Source: Melanocharis versteri
Taxonomy: Eukaryota; Chordata; Aves; Passeriformes; Melanocharitidae
DNA: 64,000 bases
Reading direction: 5' to 3'
Assembly: GCA_013397845.1 (NCBI GenBank)
Contig: VZTG01007655.1
Coordinates: forward strand, 518,505 to 582,504
The notes beneath the pieces were generated by a model. It searched no databases. It saw nothing but the letters and a program-made list of their open reading frames with translations, and had not been told where the DNA came from. Within the stretch, counting starts at the first letter, position 1, and every line of letters begins with the position of its first letter. A program made the position numbers and the translations under genes. Positions 39,330 to 53,500 of the stretch are shown here, in pieces.

Positions 39330-39643
39330 TGCAAGGACACTCAGTAATCAGGAGCCCTGCTCTTGAAGCAGTCAATGCACTTTTCGGAGCTCTTTGAGGA
39401 TTAGAAGTGCCATGGCAATTATCAGGAGCTAGCAGCTTTTGTCAAAGTGACATCACATAGGTGACACTCCTCAAGCAGTGTGTTTAGACACCCAAGCACT
39501 GCACCTTTCAGTTTTAGCCATCCCTTCATCTGAGCTCATTTTCTGGGCTCAGATTTCTCCCTGCTACCTGCTTTGGAAGTGATGTGCCGTGGCTGAGTTC
39601 CGCAGGCAAAGCCTAAAATATTCTTAAGACGTTGGTCTCAGAA

Positions 39644-39868
39644 CTAACATTTGGGCCTTGCCAAGCAGAGTCCTCTCTCACAGTTTTCACATGTCTTCAA
39701 TTTTGGGTCAAACTTAGTTTGCTGGACAGGGCATTTTCCTGTTCTCATCATATTAGTAGTCCAGGCCTTCAGAGAAAGCATATCCTGAGCCCATTGGTTT
39801 TGCAGGGATATATTTTGCCTACACCACGGAGTTGCCTGAACCAGGAGTATGAGCAGGCACAGCCTCAT
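39644..39868 (-). CDS. Candidate 74-residue secreted cysteine-rich protein (unrecognised)
   Basis: A 74-codon frame begins MRLCLLILLVQATPWC, which has the shape of a signal peptide (basic n-region, hydrophobic core, small/polar cleavage zone). The mature part has an N-glycosylation sequon at N19 and five C-terminal cysteines spaced C46-x13-C60-x2-C63-x4-C68-x5-C74 with FDPKLKTCENC in the middle. This spacing is loosely like single-module TNF-receptor cysteine domains, but no membrane segment follows. The start context is weak (T at -3). A strong acceptor lies nine bases upstream of the ATG and an AATAAA about 315 bases after the stop. I do not recognise the protein. It lies inside intron 5 on the strand of CACNA1C. 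Confidence 0.35.
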   Translation of the reverse strand: MRLCLLILLVQATPWCRQNISLQNQWAQDMLSLKAWTTNMMRTGKCPVQQTKFDPKLKTCENCERGLCLARPKC

Positions 39869-39877
39869 ATAAATGAC

Positions 39878-39912
39878 CTAGAAGTGAGCAGGAATGAAAG
39901 GGAAAAGAGAGG
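39878..39912 (-). promoter_or_regulatory. Candidate splice acceptor before the secreted-protein ORF
   Basis: On the minus strand the tract reads tctcttttccctttcattcc followed by tgctcacttctag, ending with AG at 39879-39878. The frame is open from the first base of the putative exon (Val-Ile-Tyr-Met). It scores by eye as well as the true acceptors in this gene. Confidence 0.4.
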
Positions 39913-40999
39913 ACCATCCCTCCCCTGCCTCCCTATACACACAAAAAAATACATTTTCGTACTTCAGCCAGTGCCAGGGGTGTGGGAAGCAATTCTTTTC
40001 CTGCTAATACAATCCAGAAGAAAACTACTACTTTGTGCAAGCAAGGAGGAAGCAGGGGAGGATTTGTGACTCAGCACAGGGCCTGAGTCAGAGCACTTCT
40101 GGGAAGCACTGAAGTGGTAGAGCTGATGCACCATCCCCAGCCACGAGCAAGGTCTACCCACAAATCACATTTATTTCTGATGATACACCAAGAGACTGCC
40201 ACTACAGTTCTATTTCCAAAGCACAAGCAATATAACCAGTAATCTTCCCCAAAGTGGATGTTTATCACTTCATAAATGTAGACGTTGGCTAAGAAAATTG
40301 AAAAATATTAAATATTCATAAATATGAAAGGTTTTATAGCAATTTCAAAGGAAGCCTGGCAAACAACAGACAGTTTTAGCACAAAAAGGTCCACAGTCAT
40401 GGCAAGATATCTTAGATAAGTACATCTACAATGATTTGTGAGAAAAAATATTGAGGACTTTCTTCACCAGCGTTGCAAAGGGAACTCATATGACACAGTT
40501 CATTTAAGGACAGCTGTACAATAGCAATTTGGGGAGGTAGTCTTTTTCTGTCTTGCTGGATTCTCAAAATATTAGCGGCAGATTGCTAGATAAAGTAAAT
40601 TCTGTGGGTGTAGTGCAGCATTCTTGGGGCTGCAGATGTCATTTCTATTTCAAGAATAATAGGGAAGGTCTTGGAATAGTAAGGAAAGACACAACACAGG
40701 ACAGAAAACTAGTTGATGTGAAAAGAAATAGGAAAGAAAATTTTCAAGCTGCAGGGTGACTATTTTGGAGTAGGCAATGCCATTTAAACATATACAAGCA
40801 CTCAATTCAAAACCACGTGCTGTAAAAAATAGAAAAAAGAAAGTTTTGGCATCTACTCACGTTCTCATTCCTGTGTTTTCAAACCACGTCTTCATTGACT
40901 TCTCAAACCAAAATACTCACACGCAAGGAGATTTATACAAATGGGCATGTGAACAGGAACACAATTGTTTTATGTTTGCCAAGTCTTGCAATACCACCC

Positions 41000-41550
41000 N
41001 NNNNNNNNNNNNNNNNNNNNNNNNNNNNNNNNNNNNNNNNNNNNNNNNNNNNNNNNNNNNNNNNNNNNNNNNNNNNNNNNNNNNNNNNNNNNNNNNNNNN
41101 NNNNNNNNNNNNNNNNNNNNNNNNNNNNNNNNNNNNNNNNNNNNNNNNNNNNNNNNNNNNNNNNNNNNNNNNNNNNNNNNNNNNNNNNNNNNNNNNNNNN
41201 NNNNNNNNNNNNNNNNNNNNNNNNNNNNNNNNNNNNNNNNNNNNNNNNNNNNNNNNNNNNNNNNNNNNNNNNNNNNNNNNNNNNNNNNNNNNNNNNNNNN
41301 NNNNNNNNNNNNNNNNNNNNNNNNNNNNNNNNNNNNNNNNNNNNNNNNNNNNNNNNNNNNNNNNNNNNNNNNNNNNNNNNNNNNNNNNNNNNNNNNNNNN
41401 NNNNNNNNNNNNNNNNNNNNNNNNNNNNNNNNNNNNNNNNNNNNNNNNNNNNNNNNNNNNNNNNNNNNNNNNNNNNNNNNNNNNNNNNNNNNNNNNNNNN
41501 NNNNNNNNNNNNNNNNNNNNNNNNNNNNNNNNNNNNNNNNNNNNNNNNNN
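41000..41550. other. Assembly gap (551 N)
   Basis: Continuous N from 41000 to 41550 within intron 5. Open frames drawn through it are meaningless. The gap abuts an 18-base A run at 41563-41580, which may have hindered sequencing. Confidence 1.
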
Positions 41551-41562
41551 GACTTAAAATGT

Positions 41563-41580
41563 AAAAAAAAAAAAAAAAAA
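41563..41580 (+). repeat. Poly(A) run beside the gap
   Basis: Eighteen consecutive A residues just after the N gap. It may be a homopolymer tract or the tail of a retro-inserted sequence whose body is in the gap. Confidence 0.8.
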
Positions 41581-44500
41581 CCAACCCAAAAATGGTGTCG
41601 TGTCCCTCCCACGCAGCTACCTGCATATAGAGAAGCAGCATGGAGAGAAAAGCAGCAGCTAAGTGCCTACAAAATATTGCACATTACAGCAAAAAGGCCA
41701 TCTTGAACAAAACCAAAATGAAGTTCAGTGAGCAAACTCTGAGGCTGTTTTGAACAAAGACCACAGTGTGCTGCCAAGTAGTCTTACACTGAGAGGGGGG
41801 TGGATGAGGTCAAGTACTCTCTGCCAGACAGGGACTTCTAAAGATGGATTAAAGTTAAGGCAGGTAAAGGCCATTCAGGAGCCTTGGCAGTTCCTAGGCC
41901 AGCAAGGATCAGCTGTCACCCTTTCCCAGAAAACAGCTTGGATTTTCTGCTGACAGGATGATCGTGGACTGAGAAAAGCATTGTTGGGGTCACTGTAAAG
42001 GTTTTATCTATTCTTAACCCCTGTGAAGGATCACGGATAGGAAGAACTTTTCTTGGCTTCTCTTCCTACAGAGCCATCCAGACCCAAAGACAGTCTGGCC
42101 CAAAGGCTGCCCCAGTTCTCAGTGAAATGACCCATCACATTTCTACTTTTTAAATTTCTTCATGCATGAGCATGGCTGTGACAGGGAGCAGTCTTTACAG
42201 GGGGAAATTTTGGTCTAGTCCCGTGCCACTGGATCCAATCAGAAAACTTGTGTAGGAATATGTCAGCGTGCTGTACTGTCTTCAGTCTGGTCAGGTGAAC
42301 ATGAAAAACAAAACCCAAGCCAACAGTTAAACAACCTCTGAACTGAGAAAATGATGGAAAAGCCTTGTTCCAGGGTGTGCAATGCTGTTTGTGTGCAGCT
42401 CTGAAAAATGAATATACATGTCCTAAGGAAATAGTTTTGCAAACAAGGAACTTTGAAAACCTGGAAGCACTAAAGAATCATGGTAGCAGAAATGGGCTCA
42501 AAGCAATTGGGTCTCAATTGTTTGAGTGGAAGATTAATGACTTTTGGGTTACAAACACCTTTAAAAATTTGTTAAAATTTTTTACAGTTTATTGTCAGAA
42601 TTCCTCAGGTGAGCGGACATTAGTGTCCTTCCTGTATCATAAATAATAGAGAGTATTTTAATTGTTTGATGTCCTTCTCTAATTCATCACGTGTAAACAG
42701 GTTTAGAAAAGGCAAAAGCTTAAAAGATAATGAATGTTAACAGGGATTCTGTGAATGTAAAAGTCCAGCCAGGGATGATAAAATTACAGTTTTGTAGTAC
42801 ATGGAGAAAAATACATTGATGAGAGAAATTGATCTTCTTGCAGGTTAAATGCTCCAGCACATAACAAGTGGCATACTATGAGCTACACAAAGTTTGAACT
42901 TCTCATGATAGAAGAATCACAACAAAATATTGGATAAAGTCTAAAACTTTCTCTTTAGATGACTGTGTAGAAGTGCAGCACTGTATATGACAAATAATAG
43001 ATTATATAGCCCTGGAGAGGAAAATTCACCCTGCCTCTTTAATTGGGATAGTGCACAATGAACATAGATGGGACGGAGCTCTGGAGAGACACAGTGTGAC
43101 ATTTTCAAATCTCTGCCATAGAGGGTTTCTAGGACGATTTTAGGAACCTAAAAATAGAAAGCTACCTGATCAGGTAATTAAAGAATCTGTGCAAACCCCA
43201 CAATGTGTGATTATTGCTGTGTTACTGTCTTGATGCACATGCGGGATTTTTCTCTTCCTAAACAACTGAAAATGCTGTTAACAAAAAACATATGGTATGA
43301 TGCCAAAATCCTTGAAAAGACACGGCCAGACAAATCTGAGCAACTCTGACTCTTAGATTTAAGAACAGAGAGTGGATTTAGGGACTTATCAACTCAGCGG
43401 TTAATCAGTCCCATCTCAGAATACCTAAAACTCCAACTTGCTTTCTTTTCCGTATTAGTAAGACTGTTGCTTTTGATTTTTATAAACCTGATTAGACCTA
43501 AAACTCTGCTTGCACGCATCAGAAAATAAAATGCTTTAGGGGAAAAAAAAAAAGATTTTTGACATAATAAGCAAAATGTCCTTTAGCTCACTAGGCAGCC
43601 CCAGTACGTTTGGACAGAAAAATTAATGGCTGCAGTTTTCACAAAGTTGTATTTGTCAGAAGAAATAATGGTTCTTTATTGGTATTTACTTTCTTTGCAA
43701 CTCCCTTTACAACTTGCACAGTTCAAAGGCTTTTTGTACAGACCATGGATGTGTTGCTAGCATGCACTGGAAGTAAACATTTACTTATTTTTAATTTCTT
43801 TTTACATATAATAAGCTATCTAGGGGGAATCATAAGGCTCTCCTGCTGCAATCTGAATGGCTAAATTAAATTCTTAACAGATACAGAAATATACAAATAT
43901 AAATCTGAGAGGAATTCGACTCCCTCCAAAGTAAAATTTTAAAGTGAAATAATCTCAGCACTGGAATGTGAAAAGCAAAAGGTGGGCTAAAGGCTGAGTT
44001 TAAATTTTCACCTATCTCATGAGGGGAAGGGTGAGACTCAACACTAAATTCTTTCATTGGGTGCTATTTATATTAGACAACAGAACTGTAAGATTTAGAA
44101 CAGGCCTTTGTAAAGGTTGTGTGTATTCATACCTGGATGTATCGGTTTGACTTCTAACCAACACATCAAACCTGATTAAAAGGAACTTTATCCTTTGGTA
44201 ATTTCCAATACAAACAAAAACCAACGTACAGCAACAACCTACAAGAAAATGCCAAGTGCAGAAATGTCCTGAACGACAAGGATTGACACTTATTGAGGGA
44301 AAAAACCCAACCAATCTCCAAACCCAACAACCAACACAAATACAGAGAGAAATGTCAGACAGGCTGCTAGCTTAATGTGGGAGCAATAATAGAAAATAAC
44401 CACCCCCAACAGATTATACTTCTAAGACGTATAGCATTTGATATTTCCCAGTTCTCACACCACTTAGTCCTCTGCAAGGATGGTGTGTGGTTGAAAGATG

Positions 44501-47500
44501 AGATGCTTGAAGAAAGTTTAAAGAGGATGTTTTGTAATCCTGTAAAGAAATTGAATTTCTATAGCCATTTGTACTGCTAAGGAAAACAACATTTAGTAAG
44601 GCCTATGAAAAAGAAGTGACAAAAATAGAATTTTTATAATTTCTTCTATTTCTTTTATCCCGTGAGCTACATTCTGTCAAAAATGATTCTGGTGTAAAAC
44701 TGTTGAGCAGCTTTAGCAGTACACAAATTGAAAAAAAGATTCTTTGCAGAGGGTTAGCAGATGTTTTCTGAATTGTGATTGATGTGGCAGGGCAAACCAG
44801 CAGAAGATAATCTAAAACTGAAAAAATAAGAGGCATAGCTACTCAAACAACTCATAAAAAATAGTTGCAACAAAGGGCAGAACACATATGGGATAGATTA
44901 TTGTTACATGTGTTAAACAGGAATTGGATTTGCTTCTGGAAAAAAGGGAGATTAAGAAAGATGTCTGATCTCCTTCCCTTTTCCCTGGCACAAAGAAAAC
45001 TTAGATAAAATGTTGAGAGACTGGGCAGGTTAGGTGGGCTGTTGTTTCCATACTTACCCATGATGTGAACAGCAAATTATTCCTTCCATCAGTGAACATT
45101 TTAAGCACAGAAAAGTTTATTAGTTGTTCAGACCAGCCAACATGCCTGTGCTCTCAACTAGCACAGGAAAAGCAAGCAGACATAACTCAGAAGGCAGTAC
45201 CTAATCTTGGAGAAATCTACATTAAAGAGAAGAGGGAGGGTCTCCCATAGATTTATGGAGACATTGAAATTTTAAAATATGAATTCCTCATTTTTGCCTC
45301 CTCTTAATTCATGCTTTGGTTTTTTCCTCTACTCTAGCACCTGTACAAGATGCAATATTATTATAAATTCAGACCATCACTGAAAAAAGATAATCATTGG
45401 CAGACTTAAAATGCGTTCACTGTTTGAGAGCATTATCTCACAGGTCTGCTGCTCTGTGCTTTGCTGATATTTTGATAATGCTTTGTGAAAAGCACAACAA
45501 GGACCACGGGCATCCAACAAGGCTTTTGGAAGCCTTGGACAAACAGAAGTAATTCAAACGATACCAGAGTGGTGGAACATCCATGTACCACCTTGTATCC
45601 TGAGCAAAACCTATGAGTGTCCCCCTTCAGAGCTGACTGCTCCCCATCGTGTGTGACAGACACATCTTTGGGACAGGATGAGAAAGAGAACGTCAAAAAG
45701 TCCCATCAGGGCAGCGACACATTAATAGGCACACAGTTACTTTAGGGAAAATAAACAAAGGACCTCAAATCATTGCTTACAAGATCTTAAATCGATAAGC
45801 CACACAAGATTCAGCCAATTGAAATCAAAGCACGCAATGACATTTGCTGTAAGTTTGGGACGACACCAGATGCAGCAGAGGTGTCATCTGGGAGAGAACG
45901 TAAGAAAACCCCAAAGCAGATCACAGCCTTACTACTTTGATGTGGAACAGCCAAACCTTCCCTTCCCAGCATGGTGACAGCAGCAGCCAGCAATTACAAG
46001 TGAGCAACTGGGAACCCAATGTGTTCCTGCTGGTCCCAGTTAGCTACAGTCTGTACAGATACAACGCAAACTGTTCTGAGGAGACAGCAGATGGCATTCT
46101 TAGATTTTTAGATGCTTCGGGACAAGCATCTTGATGGCATGGGCTCCCTCTCAGACCTGTGCCCTACACCTATTCTGAGTGAGAACTCTGGGCATTACTT
46201 GAAGAATGCAAAAAAGGCACTAGAAATGTCTGACCCATCCAGAGCACTTCCGGAAATTCTCTTACTAAGCCAAGAGAGAGCTTTTTTACTATCTCCCTGT
46301 CTGCTCTTTGATGTCAGCATGGGGTTTGTTTGCTTCATTTGGAAGGGACTGCCTACACCCTGATGTGGTCCCACGTTATGATACTGGGATTTTTTCTGTT
46401 GTGAAGACATGCTGAATAATCATGCCAGCATGCACAGTAAATGGTAGGATAAAGGCTGAGGCAGTTATTGGGTACATTCACAGTCAGTGTTATTTTTGAA
46501 AGAGCTACATAGACAAGATCAAAGAAATATTTCTCTGTTTTCATTGGCGTTCCTTAAATATGAGAGAAATCTTTAATAGAACAACAACGTGCCTCTGTGC
46601 GTAATCTTCCTTAGCAAGATAAACCCTTCTTTGCTACTGCTGCACAGAGTTAACTTCTTCTGCCATAAATTACATCACTCTGCAGGCTGTACCTCTCAAG
46701 GAAGCCTGCTTTAGGTCCCGATTGTGTAATCCCCACTCACGGGAGTGATCTTTACCTAAGGGAGATGCTACGCCGGAATCAAATTACTCCCTTGAGTAAC
46801 GGTGACCTAAGAAAATAAAGGACTTGCAAGCATGTGTGGAGTTTGCAGTTAACTACGAAGAAACAAGCCTAATGAGGACATTTGGTTCAGACTGTTCTAT
46901 CCTCTCTAATCCACTCCCTCCCCACTCGTAATGAAAGCAAAACAAATTGGCCACTTGAGATTAAAAACAGCGGGGCAAGGACATGGGAAAGGTGGTGCAG
47001 CTTGTCCTCTCACAGTGCTGTATGTGCTGGAGAGGTGGCACAGAGGGTTGAGAAGTCTTGCTCAAGAATGAAGGAGAACGTCAGGGATCTGCCTGAGAGC
47101 ACGTTTGCTGCAGCTCCTGGACCTCAAGAGAGAAGCAAGGAACTGGGCTTGGCAAAAGCTGACATTATTTAATGTAACAACAGCAAAATTTAAGGCAGAA
47201 CTAATATTTGGAAGCCAAATTTTGCCTAAGTGTATTTGAAGTAGCTGCCTATGTTGTTCAAGGAGTTTTATCTCCTAGGTTTGCTGGCAGTAAACTGCCA
47301 AGTATATTGTTTCCTCCTCATGCAGCTTACTGTGTTCTTCAGTTCCAACACACAAACCTTGCACACTTGGGGAGCTCTGATCGGGCCACTTCTCCTGTCT
47401 CCTCCCACTGAAGGCAAGCCACAATCTCCCACTGCTGTGCAGGTCATAGCACAACCTCACCCACATCAGGAGGGCAGATTTAAGTCCCTTGCTCCACCAG

Positions 47501-50500
47501 TGACAGCGAATAAATGCAAAATCACATGTAAGACACACCTGTCAACTGCACTTTGCTAGAAGCATATACATTTTAAAAGAAAGTGGACTTCCTTATTGTC
47601 CGTTAGCATTTCCTCAAGACTTAATACCTGCTATTCAACATACAGAAACAGCCAATGGCTCACATTTCTTTGCCATATTCCAAAAACACATGGTTATCAA
47701 AAGAGATGTCTTTTTGGATTCTTTGAATTCTCTGTGTTTATTATTTCAATTACATTATTTCCTCAACTCTGCAGAGCAGTGTTAATTTTCTTTCACAGGG
47801 CTGAAAATAATGAGAAATTACAGTTGAAAAGTTTGATTGGGCACTGAAAATAATGAAAAAAAAAAAGAATCCCAAGTGCAAACCAGATAATTGCATCGAA
47901 CGTGCTTTGTTTCAACAGCTGCAGAATGGAATCATCGCAATGGGTTGAGCTGTGCTGTCTCAGTGGCTGGGAAGGAGGAGGGCAACCCCAGGCCAGACAG
48001 TTAGGTTCCAGGGATGGGCTAGGGTGGATGTCACTGCTGCACAGAGAAAGAGAGAGCTGACAACACCTAGGGCTGCTCTGGGTCCTGTCCTCACCCTCCA
48101 GCAAAGTGGTTTGGCAAACCCAAGGTGGAATCACGCTACAGATGAGAACAGTGTATTTTCCCTGGGAAAGAACATTTAAGGGTAGTTAAAAATCACCATT
48201 TTGATGTCCCTGCTCTACACAGTCCAGGCAGAATGGAAGGTTCCAGGAGCAGAGTGCCTGCAGCAGGAGCTGGGCTCTCTGCATGGTGCTTGATCCTTCC
48301 TTACTGGCCCAGCCTTCAGCACGCACCAAGTGGAGGGGCTCCGAGGATGTTTCAACTACAACCCAGTTCAATTTGGCTTCTAAAATAATTCAGGTTTACA
48401 CGGATTACGCAAGAGAGAAAATGTTGAATCTGTTCCTCCTGTCTGAGTACACTACCTCCAAATTAGGTGTACTGGAAGACAAAGTCCCTGCTGTAGTACC
48501 AGTTTCTAGCTCGCAGCACTAAGAGCTCTTCTTATGGGCAACAAGCATCAAACACCCATTTTACTATAAATCATTCAAATTCTGAGTCCTGGAATCAAAG
48601 ATGAGATAGAGGAGGTGCTTAGTCCTGCATTAGAAAGATCACAACGGTGGTTCTGACTTTTCTTTGCTGTCTTAAACTCTGTAAGTTACTCTGTATTTTC
48701 TATAAAAGTTCCCCCATATTTTTCTTTCGGGGCACATATCTCTGAGTTATGAGATCATACAGACAGGATTCCCCTGTGATTTCAAATTATTAAATTAGAT
48801 CATATTTCTTGAAAAGGGGGAGGAAAAGTATTGCTAGTCTTAGCATTAAGAGCAGTCATTATTGGAAAATGCAGACTATAAACTCAATATCTTGCAAGCA
48901 TTTGAAAGCTTTTGCTCTTCCTTCTCCACAAAAATACCTGATTGCAATTTATCACATACAATGTATTTAGGCAACCTCACATGCAAAAACACCTAGACAG
49001 GAAAAAATCCAGCCCTATCACACCTGTGATTTCCTTGCTTCATCTACATGGAAAAATATGGCAAATTAACAACCAAGATAACTGGGTGACTATGCCACCC
49101 CAGCACCTCTCAAATGAGCAAACCTTTCCTCCTGCATTGCTCTTCCCATAGAGCCCTCAGGGTGTTTTTTACTTCTCATCTTCATTGCTGTACGTGGTGA
49201 ATGTGGCATCAAATATATAGACCTGGATGGCTCAGATCTATCAGGACATTGCAAGGAAAGGCAGGATGCTTTCCTACCTGTTAGAAAGTTCAAAGATCTA
49301 TTTTGATTAATGCCAGAGAGTTTGGGATAAGGATAGAAGATGACTGTGATAGTGAGAAAACACTGCAGTAAATATGGGGTAGAGAACACTGCGGGGACAG
49401 AGAAAGCACTAAACATTTTAATAGAGCATTTCAAGGTAGATTACTAATTGCAATGAGACAGAACAAAGTCTGACCAAAAATGTCTAAGTTTTTCATCCAC
49501 CTTGTCTGAAGGTGCCCAATTTTCTCATAAACTCTGAGTAATCATGGACTTAAAAAGAAGCATTATGTTGAAAAAGTATGTGCTCTAGTTAATTACTTAA
49601 ATACACGTAAAGGTAGCCATCTCTAGGTGTTCACACATGAAAATTCTGGTCTTGTTTAATTTTAAGTCAGAAATGTACTCTGCCAGTTACATGCTGCTGT
49701 GTCACTAACAGAAGGACATTGCATTGTCACGGGGAGGGTTTGGCTCGGGTCCTTCTGCTCCTGCCTTCCCTTTTCCTGTTATGCAGTTGCTGCATCTCCA
49801 GCAGACCCCACAAAACAAACTGCTAGAGAGCTACACTGCCTTTGAGTAACTCTCCTGCTACAAGACTCCAGTGAAGCTTGAGCACATCGCAGGCTTAGCT
49901 TTCTGTGTTTTTAAAATTAAAAAAACCCCACAAAACAAAGGAGAAATTACAGCAAGTTTTTGTTCTAGCGGAACAGTCAAGTTTCCTCTCTAGCTTCATT
50001 AAAGGTAGCAGGGTCTTCTGCCCACGTAAACCTGTGTCGTCAGCAGAGGATCTCATTGAAAACACAAATATGGAGCACAGCAGCTACTCAACTTATATGA
50101 CTTCCAAATTGTCTAGGAGAGCTTATCAATTAAGTCTGGCAAATATCACATAGACAATAACCAGTGGCAAAAATGCAGCACATTAAGATGAAGTACAGCA
50201 TAAAGAGAACGAACAGAATGTATGAGGTGGTATAATTGAGCAGCATGAATAAAGGTGATAGAAATGGAATTTAATAAGTTAAAAGGGCATGAGCTAGCAT
50301 GCGTAGGAGTAACTCATTGCCCTTTCCAATAGTCAGGAGTGATTTTCTTTTTTAATTGGATCAGGTTTCTTCATTGCCCAATTGGATGCCTCTTTTTGCC
50401 CTCCTCGAGCACAAAATGTTTAAAACAAGTTTTAAAATACGTAATAATATAAAACCGAGAGAGAAGAGTAATCAACAGAAAGCTCTTAGCACAAAGGTCT

Positions 50501-53500
50501 GACTTGATTCTGTCCCTAGAAAGCTTTACAATGCTTTACACTCCTGCCAAAGGAGATACCGGGTAAGTTTCCAAGACACTAAAGTGATTAAGTTTTGGTA
50601 GACATGCTGATCTTGCACTTCTCTGCTTATGTCCATCAAGGGAATTGTTTTCCTTGTCTCTCCTTTCTCAAACCATTATATTGATCTTAATGGCACACGT
50701 TAAGACAGGTGCTCTAACGCACGTGTGAAGTTTTCCTTACGAGGAGACTGCTTTGGTACTCCAGCAGCAAAGTTTCTTCAGCAACAGAAATAAAGTGTGC
50801 ACTGCAAGAACTGTGTAATAGGAGAGCAACAGAATAGCTGGACAGTGAAATCTGGCCTGAGTATCAATGATGTCGAGTGCTTATGTCTCATTTTCAAAAG
50901 CGACTCTACTACGATGAAACCTAAGTCATCCATGTGCTTTTCAAATTAATCACCGTTAATATACACTTCAATGCCAGGCTAGAAGGACTGAGTGTGGACC
51001 ATTTTTCCAGAAGCAGTAGGACTTTAAAAAGGGGGGAGAGAGGGAAAGAGTTTGCTTAATTAGCTCCAAAACTCTATTTTGTACACAAAGCGACTGCCAG
51101 CACTGGGATGAGAGCTGTGGGAAGTATCTAAGTTACTGCTCTGCCATACACCTCACACAGTCATCATAAGAACTGTACTCCTCACTCAAAAAAAAGTGTT
51201 CCAGAAAAGAAGTCAAACTACTTTAAAAAAAATCTAACGCACAAAAACCCCGTCAAACCAAACCCAATCGATCCCTATTGAATTTCTTGGAAATGTGTAA
51301 ATACTTAACGCTGTTTTTATAAGTTGTACTGGGAACCCAAAGACTTTGAATTCAGAGCCTTTGAAGGCTTCTCCCGTGATGGTACAGTTGCTTTTTGTGA
51401 CATGGATAAAAAATGTCTGTCTTATCTTTTGCACAAAATGTCTGTTTTCTTCCTTACGACAAGTGGTCTTGTGAATGTCCACATAACTACAAAGCATAAA
51501 AGTGTCATCTGTTCTCTTAAAGGTTATGAAACATTGATGAGCCCACTGCTGTCATCCAGATGTAGTCTTCAGGCTTTGTTGAATTCATGACCTCAAACCC
51601 TTTTGATTTTAGGAGGTGCTAACGTAACTAGGGGCCTTGGACAGTTTGATCCTAACAAAGATTGTCAAAGGTACCTTTTTGCTTGTGTGCCTGTGGGTGA
51701 ACGAGTTTTGCTTGCACGTGAACCACTTATTGCACTGGACAGTCCCCCATTTCTTGGTTGAGACATTTACTGGCAAGAGACAGCCAAATCCCAGGAATTA
51801 AGCACGCATGGGAGTTGGAAAAAAGGGATGGTGCGTCCTTAACATCCTCTATCCATCTATCTGAAGCTGTTGGATTGTCATGTTGACCTAAATGTCTAGC
51901 ACTGGTAGACAATAGGAGACATAAATAATTGGAAGCCACTTCTGGAAGTGTTAAATCTTGAACTTTTGTTTCCAGCACTCAATCTGCAAAATGCAGACAC
52001 CAGTGATTTACTTCCGAGGGCAACTAATATTTCTTTCCTCCACCTCAAATCAAACTTATGTGGAAACTCTCTATATGCTGAGACAGGTCTTTAAATGCAC
52101 GAACCTGAATACAAAACACGTCCTGCTTAAATTGGATTATTTCCTATGGATTGAGCCAGAGAGAAAAAAATCCACGTAAACTCCTCGTGACTCAGAAGAA
52201 ATGCTCAGAAGAATTCCATGCTGCAAGCCAATCTCTCCACCTCATACAACCTATTTCCCAAGACCAATCCTAATGAGTTTAAGATTTGCATGCAAAAATT
52301 CACCATGTGTTCCACGAATTTGTTTTATAGGAACCATTGTGCTTTACACACTTCTTTCCAAATAGTGGTAGCTAGATCTGGACCTCAAGCCAAGCAGCAG
52401 ATGTTGGAATTTCCATGCAGAAGGCGGCTGCCAGTGACCCAGAGGATCCCCTCTTACTAAAGAGATGCTGCTTCCATACAGAATCTGTTAAGTGAGAAGG
52501 GATTGCAGCGTATGTTACATTCATGTAATTTTAGGACAAATCTGTGCAGGTTTTTTCCTTACAGGGGAAAAGTCTTCTGCATTTTGGAAGGTCAAGGAAG
52601 CAAAAAGCATTTCTTCATAGATGGCAAAACACCGCAAGTGCAATGTTGGTAATTCACCCACCGGTGTTTATGATGCCTCAGGGGCAGAACTTGAATGGGA
52701 CCTGAGACTTGACTTCTAAACCTCTGCACTAAACTTACGTAAGAATGTAATCCTGTAATGTGCTATTTATGGTTAGCTTAGGCAATCTTATCTAAAAGGC
52801 CTCATGAGAAAAGTTACGCTCTAATACATATGGACGCGATAACATCTATTCTAGGCTAATCAACAGGCATTTGTACAATTAAAAAAATGCCCAGTCAAGA
52901 TTGTGGCTGCATTAGCTACAGATCTCAGTAGGCTTTTTAAAGCCACGCCAGCCCCCAAGAAGCCCGGTTTAACAAATATGCCCCTAGTCAGAACCAGAAA
53001 GATTAATACGGAATATCTGTCAGGTGAAGCTGACGGTTTGCTTGCTTCACACCGCACTGGCATTTTGTTGTCTAGAAGGTAAACAGGTCCCATCCATAAC
53101 AAACTCTCAAGCCAAATGATATAATCTTCCCACATTTTCATGACCGTATTCCACCTCCACAGTGGAGCTACCCAGACTTAGTTACTCACAGCTTCATTGT
53201 AAACAAGAAAATGGATGAAAAACTATCAAGGGCTGCTTGAGGACTTTCTCAGAGGCATTACAAATAATTTAAGCAGATCAGACTAACAGAGAACATGAGT
53301 GTGTCATTGCCCTGTATTCTGTTACTTCTCAATTGTTCCCAGTGCTCTTGATCTGAACATCACATGCAAGGAAAATGCAATTTTAGTGAAAAAGTTCCTC
53401 TCCCTACAAAATCAACACACATGACCATATAGAATTTCCATCAAAGTCCAGAATTTATAATACCAAAACTTCACTATGATTTCACAATCATTTAAAGGAT

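Noticed and set aside
40777..41706. Several 200-300-codon frames
   Set aside because: They run through the N gap and are artefacts.
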